Shown: in pieces, positions 34,787-47,508 of the stretch
Layout of the letters: each line of letters begins with the position of its first letter
Position numbering within the stretch: the first letter of the stretch is position 1
Assembly (NCBI RefSeq): GCF_010093045.1
Contig: NZ_CP048115.1
Location: 682,001-746,000, forward strand
Reading direction: 5' to 3'
Length of the DNA stretch: 64,000 bases
Origin: Mucilaginibacter sp. 14171R-50
Lineage (GTDB): Bacteria > Bacteroidota > Bacteroidia > Sphingobacteriales > Sphingobacteriaceae
Notes under the pieces: generated by a model
Database searches by the model: none
Seen by the model: only the letters and a program-made list of their open reading frames with translations
What the model was told of the DNA's origin: nothing
Program-made: the position numbers and the translations under genes

Positions 34787-36363
34787 TGAAGTTAACAGGT
34801 ACTATATATTTGGCCATACTTACCCTGTTGCTGGTAATTTACTACCTGGTATGCGGCATTTATTTAAACAACCTGAACTACTATAACCACGAGTCGTTAT
34901 TTTATATCGAAAAAGCGAAAATAGTTTTTGAGGGTTTGGGCAACCGTTTAAAAGTAATGGGCTTAACCACGCCCATGATACCTTTTTACACCACTTTTAT
35001 ATTTACTATTTTCAGTAACACGCTCGCACCCGTATTGGCCTCGGCAATTGGCACCGGCGTGTTGTTTTATATTATTGCAAGCACCGTGGCAAAACGCCTT
35101 AACGATGAAGGTTATATCTGGCTGCTGCTTGTAATTTTTTTGCTTCATCCCGGCATTATTTACACCGCCGCATCCGGCAAAAGCATCTATCTTATCTTAA
35201 TATTCTTCTTCCTGTTTTTTTTAAACCTGTTTAAATTCTACCGGTCAAATACAACTTTCCACGTATCAATTGCCAGTATTTGCCTGGTGATGCTCATTTT
35301 TTGCGATTATAAATTTATTTGGTTAACCCTGTTCTTTTTGCCCCTGGTGTTATCCATTACCCTGCATAGTTTAAACCTTGGCGAGCAGGAATCTATCTTC
35401 CGCCTATTTTTAAGCTTCAACAGCCCATCATTAAGGCGCAAGCTGATAAACAAAACATTTGCGCTGTATATTATTTTATTTAGCCTGCCGCTGGTAGCTG
35501 TATTATGCTACAAGTTGCTTAACCTTACACATGCCAACGATCTTAATTACTTTGCCGAAAGCCCTTATGCTACCTGGAATGTATTAATAGATAAGTTAAG
35601 TTTCGACCAGCAAACCACCAATACCAATTATAAGATCCCCGAAATTTCTGTTCTTCTATCAGCAAGGGTCGTGCTTTTTTGCCCCATGGTACTTATTGCC
35701 ATGTATCTGTTCAGAGAGAGTACCTACCAGGTTTTAACCATCCTGATCCCTTTTGCATTTATCGAGTTTCTGCACATCAAATACGATAAGGTATTTTTGG
35801 CGTACCAGTATTACATGATATTTTTAATATTGGCTTATTTGTGCGTTATATTTAAAGCACATACCGTAAAAGACCAAAAAAACTTTAAAATTTTATTGGC
35901 TTTTACGGTTGTTTTTCAGCTATACTTTGGCTGGTACTACCTAAGCACCTCTTCGATACCCGAAGAACAGAACTTTGTAAAAGTACTTTTTAACCGGGAG
36001 GAGGATGATAAGCAACAGGATAATATTGATGTTGCAAATTACCTGAACAGCCTTCCTTCAGATTCGCACGTATTGGTAGATGATGCTATTGCTTATGGCG
36101 TAATAGCCTTTACAAACGATATAAAGCCCCTTATAATGCCTTACGAAAGCAATTTTTTAAGCGCGCTGGAATCGCCTGATAAATATGCAGACTATGTGGT
36201 TGTCGCAACCGCTAAAAACGTGGTATCGGGGTATACGCAACTCAATAACAAGTATATTGTTACCATAAGCCAAACCATACCGGATATTAACTTCCGTAAG
36301 GTTTTTGAAACAAACGACTGGGTGGTATATCGCATCATCACCAACGGAAGCGAGCCTTTTTAA
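34786..36363 (+). CDS. Polytopic membrane protein, GT-C-like, last gene of the polysaccharide operon
   Basis: 525 residues. Its ATG overlaps the GT2 stop by one base (TAATG), so translation is coupled. About eleven membrane helices fill 1-395; the last 130 residues are soluble and probably periplasmic (SLPSDSHVLVDDAIAYGVIA). An early loop YYNHESLFYIEKAK has acidic residues where GT-C glycosyltransferases keep a catalytic Asp. This resembles dolichol- or polyprenyl-phosphate sugar transferases (ArnT/PMT-like), but no family motif is firm. It may add side groups to, or help export, the polymer. Confidence 0.7.
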   Translation: MKLTGTIYLAILTLLLVIYYLVCGIYLNNLNYYNHESLFYIEKAKIVFEGLGNRLKVMGLTTPMIPFYTTFIFTIFSNTLAPVLASAIGTGVLFYIIASTVAKRLNDEGYIWLLLVIFLLHPGIIYTAASGKSIYLILIFFFLFFLNLFKFYRSNTTFHVSIASICLVMLIFCDYKFIWLTLFFLPLVLSITLHSLNLGEQESIFRLFLSFNSPSLRRKLINKTFALYIILFSLPLVAVLCYKLLNLTHANDLNYFAESPYATWNVLIDKLSFDQQTTNTNYKIPEISVLLSARVVLFCPMVLIAMYLFRESTYQVLTILIPFAFIEFLHIKYDKVFLAYQYYMIFLILAYLCVIFKAHTVKDQKNFKILLAFTVVFQLYFGWYYLSTSSIPEEQNFVKVLFNREEDDKQQDNIDVANYLNSLPSDSHVLVDDAIAYGVIAFTNDIKPLIMPYESNFLSALESPDKYADYVVVATAKNVVSGYTQLNNKYIVTISQTIPDINFRKVFETNDWVVYRIITNGSEPF

Positions 36364-36417
36364 CAACACAACCTACGCGTTACTTAGCGCGCAGCTTGTG
36401 TGGTTTGATGTGGCCGC

Positions 36418-36654
36418 TTAGTGGCTCACAACGTTCGCAAGTTCGCTTACATCAGTTTTTAACTTTTTTGCGCCCTTATGCTTCTCCTTCAGATAATCTT
36501 GCGCATGCTCCTTCAATTCGGCTGCCTCGGCCTCTATATCGGCTTTACGTTTGATATACAGATATACAATCGCACCTGCAAAGATTGCCCCAAGCGCCAA
36601 ACCTGCTACTAATTTACCGCTGCTGCTATCGTGTTTCTTAAATGGATTTTTCAT
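36418..36654 (-). CDS. Small YtxH-like membrane-anchored protein
   Basis: 78 residues from ATG 36654 (MKNPFKKHDSSSGKLVAG). One glycine-rich membrane helix (about 14-36, LVAGLALGAIFAGAIVYLYI) and a charged helical tail that could form a coiled coil (AEAAELKEHAQDYLKEKH). This layout matches the YtxH group of small stress-linked membrane proteins. Convergent with the polysaccharide operon. Confidence 0.7.
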   Translation of the reverse strand: MKNPFKKHDSSSGKLVAGLALGAIFAGAIVYLYIKRKADIEAEAAELKEHAQDYLKEKHKGAKKLKTDVSELANVVSH

Positions 36655-36946
36655 AGTATATGGTTTTATAAAGCAACACACCGCTCCCAATTTGGTTCTG
36701 TTTTATTTAAAATACTGCAGGCGCGTATACTCGCCCTTAACAATTCCAATATTTAAATGGTGACATAACCATGTCAGTAGTTAAAAACGGAAGTAGCTGA
36801 TAATGAAGTATTCACGAGTGTTCACGGTGTGAACGTGCGCCGAACGTGAACGCTTTTCCAGATGTGCAGATGTGCAGATTTCAGATGTGCAGATGCCTTC
36901 ATGAACTATGGACCATGGACTATGGTCAAAAGGTTTAAAAACAAGA
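36655..36946. repeat. Repeat-rich spacer between the YtxH-like gene and the rRNA operon
   Basis: No gene. Holds a perfect palindrome GTTCAC-GGT-GTGAAC (36820-36834), a tract of CAGATGTG units (36859-36895), and three 7-base units ACTATGG, ACCATGG, ACTATGG (36905-36925). Confidence 0.7.
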
Positions 36947-36976
36947 AAACCCTTTAGTATTGCTACTAAAGGGTTT
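36947..36976 (-). terminator. Terminator of the rRNA operon
   Basis: Perfect 13-base arms AAACCCTTTAGTA / TACTAAAGGGTTT with a 4-base loop, just past the 5S end on the minus strand, followed there by a U-rich run. Confidence 0.85.
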
Positions 36977-36984
36977 CTTTAAAG

Positions 36985-37096
<112 letters not shown>

Positions 37097-37374
37097 GGTT
37101 TTTAGATCTGAGTATTGAGATATGAGATTTGAGACTCATGATCTTAATAACAAATCAATATTTTATAGATGTAAGCGGAGTTTGAGGAGATTTTCATCTC
37201 ATGTCTCATATCTCACGTCTCATATCTAAGACAATAATTGAAAGAAGTAATAATCAGAGAAAACAACAGCTTTGTTTTGTTCGGTTCATTGGTATCATTC
37301 GTTCATTTGTTTATTAGTATTGCTACCAATGAACTATTGAACTATTGAACCAATGAACCATTCATTACCTGCTA
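37097..37374. repeat. 5S-23S spacer with three short tandem-repeat tracts
   Basis: 37105-37139: five 7-base units of the type GAtaTGA. 37197-37231: five 7-base units TCTCATG, TCTCATA, TCTCACG, TCTCATA, TCTAAGA, the reverse complement type, so the two tracts can pair. 37331-37362: four 8-base units of the type GAACtATT. No tRNA gene is present in this spacer. Confidence 0.85.
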
Positions 37375-40255
<2,881 letters not shown>

Positions 40256-40550
40256 TATACTTGTACCGCTTTTGCTCGGTACTGTATGCTTTTTGATTAT
40301 GTTGCCGTTCAGAACAAGATATTAGAATCAAGAACCAAGATTTCCTGCCGAAGCCGCCCGTCTTTTATCTGCAATCCCTTTTCTCAAGGTCCAAAGCCTG
40401 CAACAGTCCTCTACTGTTGTTTTCTCTTTTTGAATTACTTCTTCCAATATGTCAAAGAACGTTCGTTTAGATTTGAGTACTGAGATTTGAGATCTGAGAC
40501 CGATTTGCATCCTGTCTGATATCTCATATCTAATATCTCACATCTTAACT
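40256..40550. repeat. 23S-tRNA spacer with inverted heptamer tracts
   Basis: No gene. 40470-40500 holds GATTTGA, GTACTGA, GATTTGA, GATCTGA, GAC; 40515-40549 holds TCTGATA, TCTCATA, TCTAATA, TCTCACA, TCTTAAC. The two are reverse-complement types only 14 bases apart. Confidence 0.85.
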
Positions 40551-40627
40551 TGGTGGAGAATAACGGATTCGAACCGTTGACCCCCTGCGTGCAAGGCAGG
40601 TGCTCTAGCCAGCTGAGCTAATCCCCC
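40551..40627 (-). tRNA. tRNA-Ala (anticodon TGC)
   Basis: 77 bases with the 3' CCA encoded (40551-40553). Acceptor GGGGGAT pairs ATTCTCC; anticodon loop CTTGCAC gives TGC; T-loop GTTCGAATC. It lies in the rRNA operon between tRNA-Ile and 23S. Confidence 0.95.
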
Positions 40628-40678
40628 TTTCAGATGTTTCTGTCATTGGTTGAGTCATTAGGTCATTGGCTTTGCAGC

Positions 40679-40706
40679 TTTTGACTTTTAACTTTCAACT
40701 TTTGAC
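40679..40706 (+). repeat. Four 7-base tandem repeats between the two tRNAs
   Basis: TTTTGAC, TTTTAAC, TTTCAAC, TTTTGAC in exact phase. Preceded by a looser GTCATTgg repeat (40642-40670). Confidence 0.8.
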
Positions 40707-40714
40707 TTACCGTG

Positions 40715-40789
40715 TAGTCCCGAGCAGATTTGAACTGCTGACCCCTACATTATCAGTGTAGTGCTCTAACCAAGCTGAGCTACAGGACT
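40715..40789 (-). tRNA. tRNA-Ile (anticodon GAT)
   Basis: About 75 bases without an encoded CCA (the gene is followed by CAC). Acceptor AGTCCTG pairs CGGGACT with one G-U; anticodon loop CTGATAA gives GAT; T-loop GTTCAAATC. Second gene of the operon after 16S. Confidence 0.95.
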
Positions 40790-40793
40790 GTTT

Positions 40794-40856
40794 GATTTCG
40801 GATTTGTGATGTACGATTTTAGATTTCAATCGTCATTCGTAAATCGTAAATCGTAA
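40794..40856. repeat. 7-base tandem repeats between 16S and tRNA-Ile
   Basis: GATTTCG, GATTTGT, GATGTAC, GATTTTA, GATTTCA (40794-40828), then ATTCGTA, AATCGTA, AATCGTA (40835-40855), the second set being the reverse-complement type. Confidence 0.8.
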
Positions 40857-41002
40857 TTACTTACAATCTTGCCACGCTCATGGTTGAACCACTGATGGCT
40901 TCATCTTCCGGGTTGTTTTTTTAAGAGAATAAATAAGAAAATAATCATGCAGGTAACAGTTTCCTGTTAATGCGTTACTAAGGTTGTTTGGATAATGCTC
41001 CA

Positions 41003-42525
<1,523 letters not shown>

Positions 42526-42815
42526 ATAATGTGTTGTTCAAATCCAGACCCTATTAACTCAATCAATAGAAATCTGTAAAAAAAATATTCTCTTACATTA
42601 TCCCATCCCTCAAGTCTCGCTCTTAACATTCAGAACATCGCTGTCCTGCTGTTACGCTGCATAATTTATTCTCTATCTCTTTTAAGAACTTTTCGCTTCG
42701 CCTCGCGGTTCAGCTTTTATGTTGTCGACCGTTGCGGTCTAAACTTTCAATGTTTTTTTTGAAAACCCTTGTGGTTTTCTTTTTTCAATGCTTTGCTTCG
42801 TTGTAGAAGCGGCTG

Positions 42816-42847
42816 CAAAGGTGCGATTATTTTTAATTCGTGTCAAG
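42816..42847 (-). promoter_or_regulatory. rRNA promoter, proximal
   Basis: On the minus strand CTTG (42844-42847), 20 bases, CACCTTTG (42816-42823), followed by CAGCC. The spacing and bases match the -33/-7 pattern. Confidence 0.65.
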
Positions 42848-42930
42848 TGTTATTTTCACTTTTTTTGAAATTATTTTCTCGCTTCGTTTTTTCAATTAAC
42901 AACCGCATTACCTTTCGTTATTGCGGGCTG

Positions 42931-42962
42931 CAAAGGTGCAAATAATTATTGTGTTTGGCAAG
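42931..42962 (-). promoter_or_regulatory. rRNA promoter, middle
   Basis: CTTG (42959-42962), 20 bases, CACCTTTG (42931-42938), followed by CAGCC: the same elements and spacing as the proximal copy, 115 bases upstream. Confidence 0.65.
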
Positions 42963-43038
42963 CGAAAAATCACATTTTCAAACTTTTATTTATTCGCTAA
43001 AACTTCAAAAAACAACGCCCTTTTTATTTGAGCGGCCA

Positions 43039-43071
43039 CAAATGTAAGGAGAAAACCCCTACCACTACAAG
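43039..43071 (-). promoter_or_regulatory. rRNA promoter, distal
   Basis: CTTG (43068-43071), 21 bases, TACATTTG (43039-43046), a full match to TAnnTTTG. It is 108 bases above the middle copy. Confidence 0.55.
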
Positions 43072-43237
43072 CATTATTTTAAAATAATTAAAACAATTTT
43101 GTAACTACCTGTAAACTAACAATAAACTTTGGCCGCAAATACGTGTATAAACATCAATTGTCACCGCTATAAGTAAAACTATGGGTTATCAGCCCTTAAA
43201 CAGGGCGCTAAAAATTTTCCGTAAGTTTGATTCAAAT

Positions 43238-44617
43238 ATGGATAATTATAATTTTCCGCCGCTTTTTTTTGAGGATCTGAACGCCGAGCCGGGCTTTGAC
43301 AGGCAAAATTTTATTGATGCGCACCTGGCGGAGGCCGCCCCAACATCTATCAGGATCAATCCTTTTAAGCCATCTGCCACAAAAACAAACGGACAAGTGC
43401 CGTGGTGCACCGAGGGATTTTACCTGGATGCCCGCCCATCGTTTACCTTCGACCCGCTGTTTCATGCCGGGGCATACTACGTGCAGGAGGCATCATCCAT
43501 GTTCATCAGCCATATATTAAATACCATTCGCCCGGATAAGAGCGACCCTATTAAGGTATTAGACCTTTGCGCGGCGCCCGGCGGTAAAACCACGCTGCTA
43601 AATTCGGCGATGCAAAGCACCGACCTGCTGGTGGCCAACGAGATCATCAAAACACGCGTACCTATATTAAGCGATAACCTTAACCGCTGGGGTACAACAA
43701 ACACCATTGTTACCAATAACGACCCAAAGGATTTTAACACTATTCATAGTCTTTTTGATGTGATACTGGTTGACGCGCCCTGCTCGGGTTCGGGTATGTT
43801 CCGTAAAGACCCCGCCGCCATGAACGAATGGAGCGAAGGCAACGTAACCCTTTGCCACCAAAGGCAGGAACGCATATTGGAGGATATTTACCCTACGCTA
43901 AAAGAAGACGGATACCTAATATATAGTACCTGCAGCTACTCGCACCAGGAGAACGAAGATATACTGGATTGGCTATGCACCGAGTTTGACCTGGAAAGCA
44001 TCCGGATACCTATATATAAGGAGTGGGGAATTGTTGAGGCCGAATCGCCGGTTAAAAAAGCATGGGGCTACCGCTTTTACCCGGGCAAGGTTAAAGGCGA
44101 GGGTTTGTTTGCAGCATGCCTGCGTAAAAAGGAAAGCAGCGGCGGTATATCAAACTACAAAAACAACGCGCAGCAAAAACTACCTGCCAAAGAGATGGAT
44201 ATAGTGAAGGCCTATATTAACAATGCTGACGATTTTTACTTTTTTAAAGTGAATGACGACTGGCTGGCCATCAATCGCGAGCATAAGGAAAGCCTGAACA
44301 TTTTGCACCGGCATCTGTATATAAAAAAATCGGGCGTGCGGATAGGCAAACTGGCAGGTAAAGATCTGATACCTGACCATGAGTTAGCTTTGAGCTTGGC
44401 TATCAATAAGGATGCGGTATTATCTACAGCGCTAAGTAAAGAGCAAGCCATACAATATCTGCGCCGGGATAATATAGATATTGCTGTAAGCGGGAAAGGC
44501 TGGAGTTTGATGACTTACGAAGGTTTGGCATTGGGCTGGGCTAAGTTGCTGCCCAACCGGATCAATAACTATTATCCGAAGGAAATCAGGATCATGAGCA
44601 GCCCCCCAACCCCCTGA
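43238..44617 (+). CDS. RsmF-like rRNA cytosine-C5 methyltransferase
   Basis: 459 residues from ATG 43238; a longer frame adds 19 residues without family support. NOL1/NOP2/Sun fold: SAM site VLDLCAAPGGKTTLL, catalytic motifs VDAPCSGSGMFRKDP (first Cys) and LIYSTCSYSHQENED (nucleophile Cys). The C-terminal half has an RsmF-type extension and a PUA-like end. RsmF methylates a cytosine of 16S rRNA near the decoding site. The gene being next to the rRNA operon is fitting. The last residues (SSPPTP) and stop come from a CCCCCTGAAGGGG repeat element. Confidence 0.9.
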   Translation: MDNYNFPPLFFEDLNAEPGFDRQNFIDAHLAEAAPTSIRINPFKPSATKTNGQVPWCTEGFYLDARPSFTFDPLFHAGAYYVQEASSMFISHILNTIRPDKSDPIKVLDLCAAPGGKTTLLNSAMQSTDLLVANEIIKTRVPILSDNLNRWGTTNTIVTNNDPKDFNTIHSLFDVILVDAPCSGSGMFRKDPAAMNEWSEGNVTLCHQRQERILEDIYPTLKEDGYLIYSTCSYSHQENEDILDWLCTEFDLESIRIPIYKEWGIVEAESPVKKAWGYRFYPGKVKGEGLFAACLRKKESSGGISNYKNNAQQKLPAKEMDIVKAYINNADDFYFFKVNDDWLAINREHKESLNILHRHLYIKKSGVRIGKLAGKDLIPDHELALSLAINKDAVLSTALSKEQAIQYLRRDNIDIAVSGKGWSLMTYEGLALGWAKLLPNRINNYYPKEIRIMSSPPTP

Positions 44618-44624
44618 AGGGGAG
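44602..44624. repeat. CCCCCTGAAGGGG element forming the 3' end of the methyltransferase gene
   Basis: CCCCCCAACCCCCTGAAGGG and on; same core as the pair at 23871-23947. The TGA in CCCTGAAGGGG serves as the stop codon. Confidence 0.75.
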
Positions 44625-44627
44625 CGA

Positions 44628-45227
44628 CTAAAGCATTTTAATATTATATGCCTTAAGGCACTCGGCTGCGTTTTTATAGATGTTGTATTTATATTGATAA
44701 ACATCGATGTGCCCATTGTTTTTTATTGGCTTACCACCTTTGTCCTTCAGCGAATACGTTTTGTTCAATAATTTAAGGCTTGCTCCGTAATACCTTATTA
44801 GCGTTTCGTAAATCACGCCATCTTTTACCTCGCTATCAAAGGTATTTGTTTCTTTCTTAAACGCGTATGTATTGCCATCTTCGTCGAAATAATGCGTGTA
44901 GGTTATATACCAATCGCCGCTCTGGCTAAAAGGAATTTCGGCAATCATTACTATTTTCCCCAAAGAATCTTTAAGCAAGTTATAAGAATATTCAACTTCA
45001 TCTGGCCACTTTCCATTTTTTACCCTAACAGGTATCTTTTCTCCGGGTATCTTGGAGTATAACAGAAGTTTCTTGTCATGCTTTTTCACATATGCGTCAA
45101 CTGCCGCACGTTTACTTTTTAACAATACCAATAGTGAATTTGCTTTAGATCTATCAATCGCTTTAGTTTGGGCAAACCCCGATATACCGGCAGCAAAAAA
45201 AACTATAAACAGGCAAAAAGTTTTCAT
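44628..45227 (-). CDS. Exported protein, unknown
   Basis: 199 residues from ATG 45227 (MKTFCLFIVFFAAGISGFAQ), with a signal peptide that ends near GFAQ. The mature part is lysine-rich and beta-strand-prone (DEVEYSYNLLKDSLGKIVMI, SQSGDWYITYTHYFDEDGNT), like periplasmic or secreted small proteins of this phylum. No family recognised. It lies 16 bases downstream of the LytTR regulator and may be co-transcribed. Confidence 0.7.
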   Translation of the reverse strand: MKTFCLFIVFFAAGISGFAQTKAIDRSKANSLLVLLKSKRAAVDAYVKKHDKKLLLYSKIPGEKIPVRVKNGKWPDEVEYSYNLLKDSLGKIVMIAEIPFSQSGDWYITYTHYFDEDGNTYAFKKETNTFDSEVKDGVIYETLIRYYGASLKLLNKTYSLKDKGGKPIKNNGHIDVYQYKYNIYKNAAECLKAYNIKML

Positions 45228-45243
45228 GCACCTAATATATATA

Positions 45244-45969
45244 CTATATATTCTTCCCGTCCACAATCTTAAAGAACTCGTCGCGATAGGTGTCACCTAC
45301 GGGGATGATCTTATCGCCGATGAAGATGCGGCTGCGCTCGATGCTGTCGATCTTATTGATAGATACGATGTACGATTTATGCACGCGGATAAAGTGTTTT
45401 GGCGGAAGGGCGTCCTCCATCTTCTTCATTCCCTGCAACGTAATGATACGCTCGGCGGGGGTAAAAATGGATACATAATCTTTTAAGCCTTCTATAAACA
45501 ATATATCGTGCAGGTAAACCTTTTGAATTTTATGCTCGGTTTTTACAAAGATAAAGTCGCTCATAAAATCGTCTTGCTGCACGGGCTCGGGCTGTGCGGA
45601 AGGCTTTGCAGCCGGTTGTATTATGCCCTGCGCTTTTTGTACCGATTTAAAAAACCTGTCGAAAGCTATCGGTTTTAATAAATAATCTACCACATCAAGC
45701 TCATACCCTTCTAACGCATACTGCGGATAAGCCGTTGTTAAGATCACCTTGGTTTTGCCGTTCGCTATCCGCAAAAACTGTATACCGGTAAGTTCGGGCA
45801 TTTGCACATCCAAAAAAACAAGATCGATGCCATCATCCTGCACCATGGTTAATGCCTCGATAGGGTTGGTGGTTGCTTTAACCAATTGCAGAAAAGGTAT
45901 CTTGGATATATAATCTTCCAATATATTCAGCGCTAAGGGCTCATCATCAACAACAAGGCAACGAATCAT
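45244..45969 (-). CDS. LytTR-family response regulator
   Basis: 241 residues from ATG 45969 (MIRCLVVDDEPLALNIL). Receiver domain 1-120 with DDE acidic pocket, phospho-acceptor Asp in LVFLDVQMPELTG, and the switch Lys in DYLLKPIAFD. LytTR DNA-binding domain from about 140 (FIFVKTEHKIQKVYLHDILF, then HFIRVHKSYIVSINKID). LytTR domains bind direct repeats. It starts two bases past the kinase stop. Candidate sites lie 47160-47220, between the kinase and the ABC operon. Confidence 0.93.
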   Translation of the reverse strand: MIRCLVVDDEPLALNILEDYISKIPFLQLVKATTNPIEALTMVQDDGIDLVFLDVQMPELTGIQFLRIANGKTKVILTTAYPQYALEGYELDVVDYLLKPIAFDRFFKSVQKAQGIIQPAAKPSAQPEPVQQDDFMSDFIFVKTEHKIQKVYLHDILFIEGLKDYVSIFTPAERIITLQGMKKMEDALPPKHFIRVHKSYIVSINKIDSIERSRIFIGDKIIPVGDTYRDEFFKIVDGKNI

Positions 45970-45971
45970 GA

Positions 45972-46982
45972 TTATAAAGCTAAGGATAATTGACAAGTGT
46001 ATGTATCCGCTTCGTCGCGAATATCTAAATTATATTTTCCGGGGTATAAAAGGTCAAGCCGGCGGCGTACGTTTGCCAACCCAATGCCACCGGATGCATC
46101 GCGGTTATGGGTGTGCTTTTTATTCTGGATAAAAAAGTACATGTGGCCATCCTCTAAATTAATTCTAAGTTTTATGGGCGATAACGCATCGTTGGCAATA
46201 CCGTGTTTAAAGGCATTTTCGATAAATGAGATAAGCAGTAAAGGCACAATTTGCTGGTTCTTCACCTCGCCGTTCACTTCAAAATCAATAAAGGCCTTAT
46301 TGCCAAAACGTATCTTTTGCAGGTCGATATAGTTTTGCAGGTATTGCAGTTCCTTGCTCATCTCCACCTTATTATCATTACACTCGTACAGCATATAGCG
46401 CATAATTTCGGACAGCTTTAAAATGGCCTCGGGCGTAGTATCTGATTTTTGATAAGCCAGCGAGTAGATGCTGTTTAACGAGTTGAATAAAAAATGGGGA
46501 TTGATCTGCGATTTAAGGAACGAAAGCTCGGCGGTTAAGCGTTGGTTCTCCAGGTCGCGCTGTATGCGTTCGTTCAGGAACCAATCGATAGTGAATTTTA
46601 AAACAGTGCTCAGAAATATAAATACAATACTGGTGAACGATGTGCTGAACGTATACTGCCAAAACCCGATGGCTTTGCCCATATGGATGTAGGTAATGGG
46701 CCTGAATATAACAGCCAGCCCAAATTTAGAAAGGCCCATTACGATAATGGCGCCTATTACCAGCGCCGCGTAAAGCTTGTATTTCTTTTTATCTAAGTAT
46801 CTTGGAATGAGTACGAGGTAGTTCAGATAAAAAAGGCCGATATTAACCAGGCCAAACACCACAAATACGATCAGCAGGCTTTGCATACTGCTTTTGCCAC
46901 CATTACGCGCTACAAACACAAAAAAGGATATGATGCTTGTCCAAAACAGAATGTGCCAAAAAATTTGCCAGCCTTTTTTCAT
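45972..46982 (-). CDS. LytS-type sensor histidine kinase
   Basis: 336 residues. Four membrane helices (about 5-130), then the pfam His_kinase domain: LSFLKSQINPHFLFNSLNSI holds the phospho-acceptor His. The ATPase part has NAFKHGIAN (N box) and GGIGLANVRRRLDLLY (G box). This is the short LytS/YehU-like type that pairs with LytTR regulators. It is two bases before its partner, so the pair is surely an operon. Confidence 0.92.
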   Translation of the reverse strand: MKKGWQIFWHILFWTSIISFFVFVARNGGKSSMQSLLIVFVVFGLVNIGLFYLNYLVLIPRYLDKKKYKLYAALVIGAIIVMGLSKFGLAVIFRPITYIHMGKAIGFWQYTFSTSFTSIVFIFLSTVLKFTIDWFLNERIQRDLENQRLTAELSFLKSQINPHFLFNSLNSIYSLAYQKSDTTPEAILKLSEIMRYMLYECNDNKVEMSKELQYLQNYIDLQKIRFGNKAFIDFEVNGEVKNQQIVPLLLISFIENAFKHGIANDALSPIKLRINLEDGHMYFFIQNKKHTHNRDASGGIGLANVRRRLDLLYPGKYNLDIRDEADTYTCQLSLAL

Positions 46983-47301
46983 TTATATATAGTGTATTAC
47001 CTGCATTTTTTAGCCTCACCGTACCCACCCCGGCGAAAAGGGTTCTAAAAGTTCAATTTTAAGTCCACACATTCAGGACAGCTTAGCAAGGCCTAACCTG
47101 CATCTAAAGTAGTATTTTGATATGAAACTGGCTATGTAATTATATGTAGCAATAATTTTAACCGATGAACGGGCATTTAGAACCGATGAACGGGCGTGCC
47201 TGCCATATTAACCGTTCATCTACAAATGCTGGCTGTTGGTCTAAATGTTTTTAGCAGGTAAAATATTTAGTATTCCTTTGTTTCATCAAAACGATAACAC
47301 A
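46983..47301. promoter_or_regulatory. Divergent regulatory region with LytTR-like sites
   Basis: Two direct repeats AACCGATGAACGGGC at 47160-47174 and 47181-47195, 21 bases apart, and an oppositely oriented ACCGTTCATC at 47211-47220. ACCGTTCAT matches the known LytTR consensus (W-M-M-G-T-T-N-R-K) fully; the repeats match it on the minus strand with one difference. Confidence 0.65.
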
Positions 47302-47508
47302 ATGAAAAAGTTAGTTTCAAACTCAAATCCATTTATCTTATTACTGGCCCCTGTAGTATTTGCCATTATAATGGGCGTAAGCTACCAGTTTGAACAAAAA
47401 AGACAATTTACCTCACACAACTCGGCTGCACAGGCTACATCGTTATTTATTAAAGGTGTATCTGTAGTTAAAACAGTATGCTCAATCGCAACCGAGAAAC
47501 TATGGTAA
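47302..47508 (+). CDS. Small membrane protein coupled to the ABC ATPase
   Basis: 68 residues from ATG 47302 (MKKLVSNSNPFILLLAPVVF). One hydrophobic helix (about 10-28), then a polar tail. Its stop overlaps the ATPase start by seven bases, which favours it being a real, translated leader gene of this operon rather than a spurious frame. No family recognised. It could be a small transporter partner or a stress peptide. Confidence 0.6.
   Translation: MKKLVSNSNPFILLLAPVVFAIIMGVSYQFEQKRQFTSHNSAAQATSLFIKGVSVVKTVCSIATEKLW

Larger units (their letters stand above)
42526..43237. other. rRNA leader and divergent promoter region
   Basis: About 700 bases with no gene. The left part is the 16S leader with many TTTTC/CGCTTCG stretches. 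It contains three promoter-like pairs for the rRNA operon (listed separately). The right end must drive the methyltransferase gene; a weak TTTG (43098-43101) with TAAACTTTG (43123-43131) is the best candidate. Confidence 0.6.
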
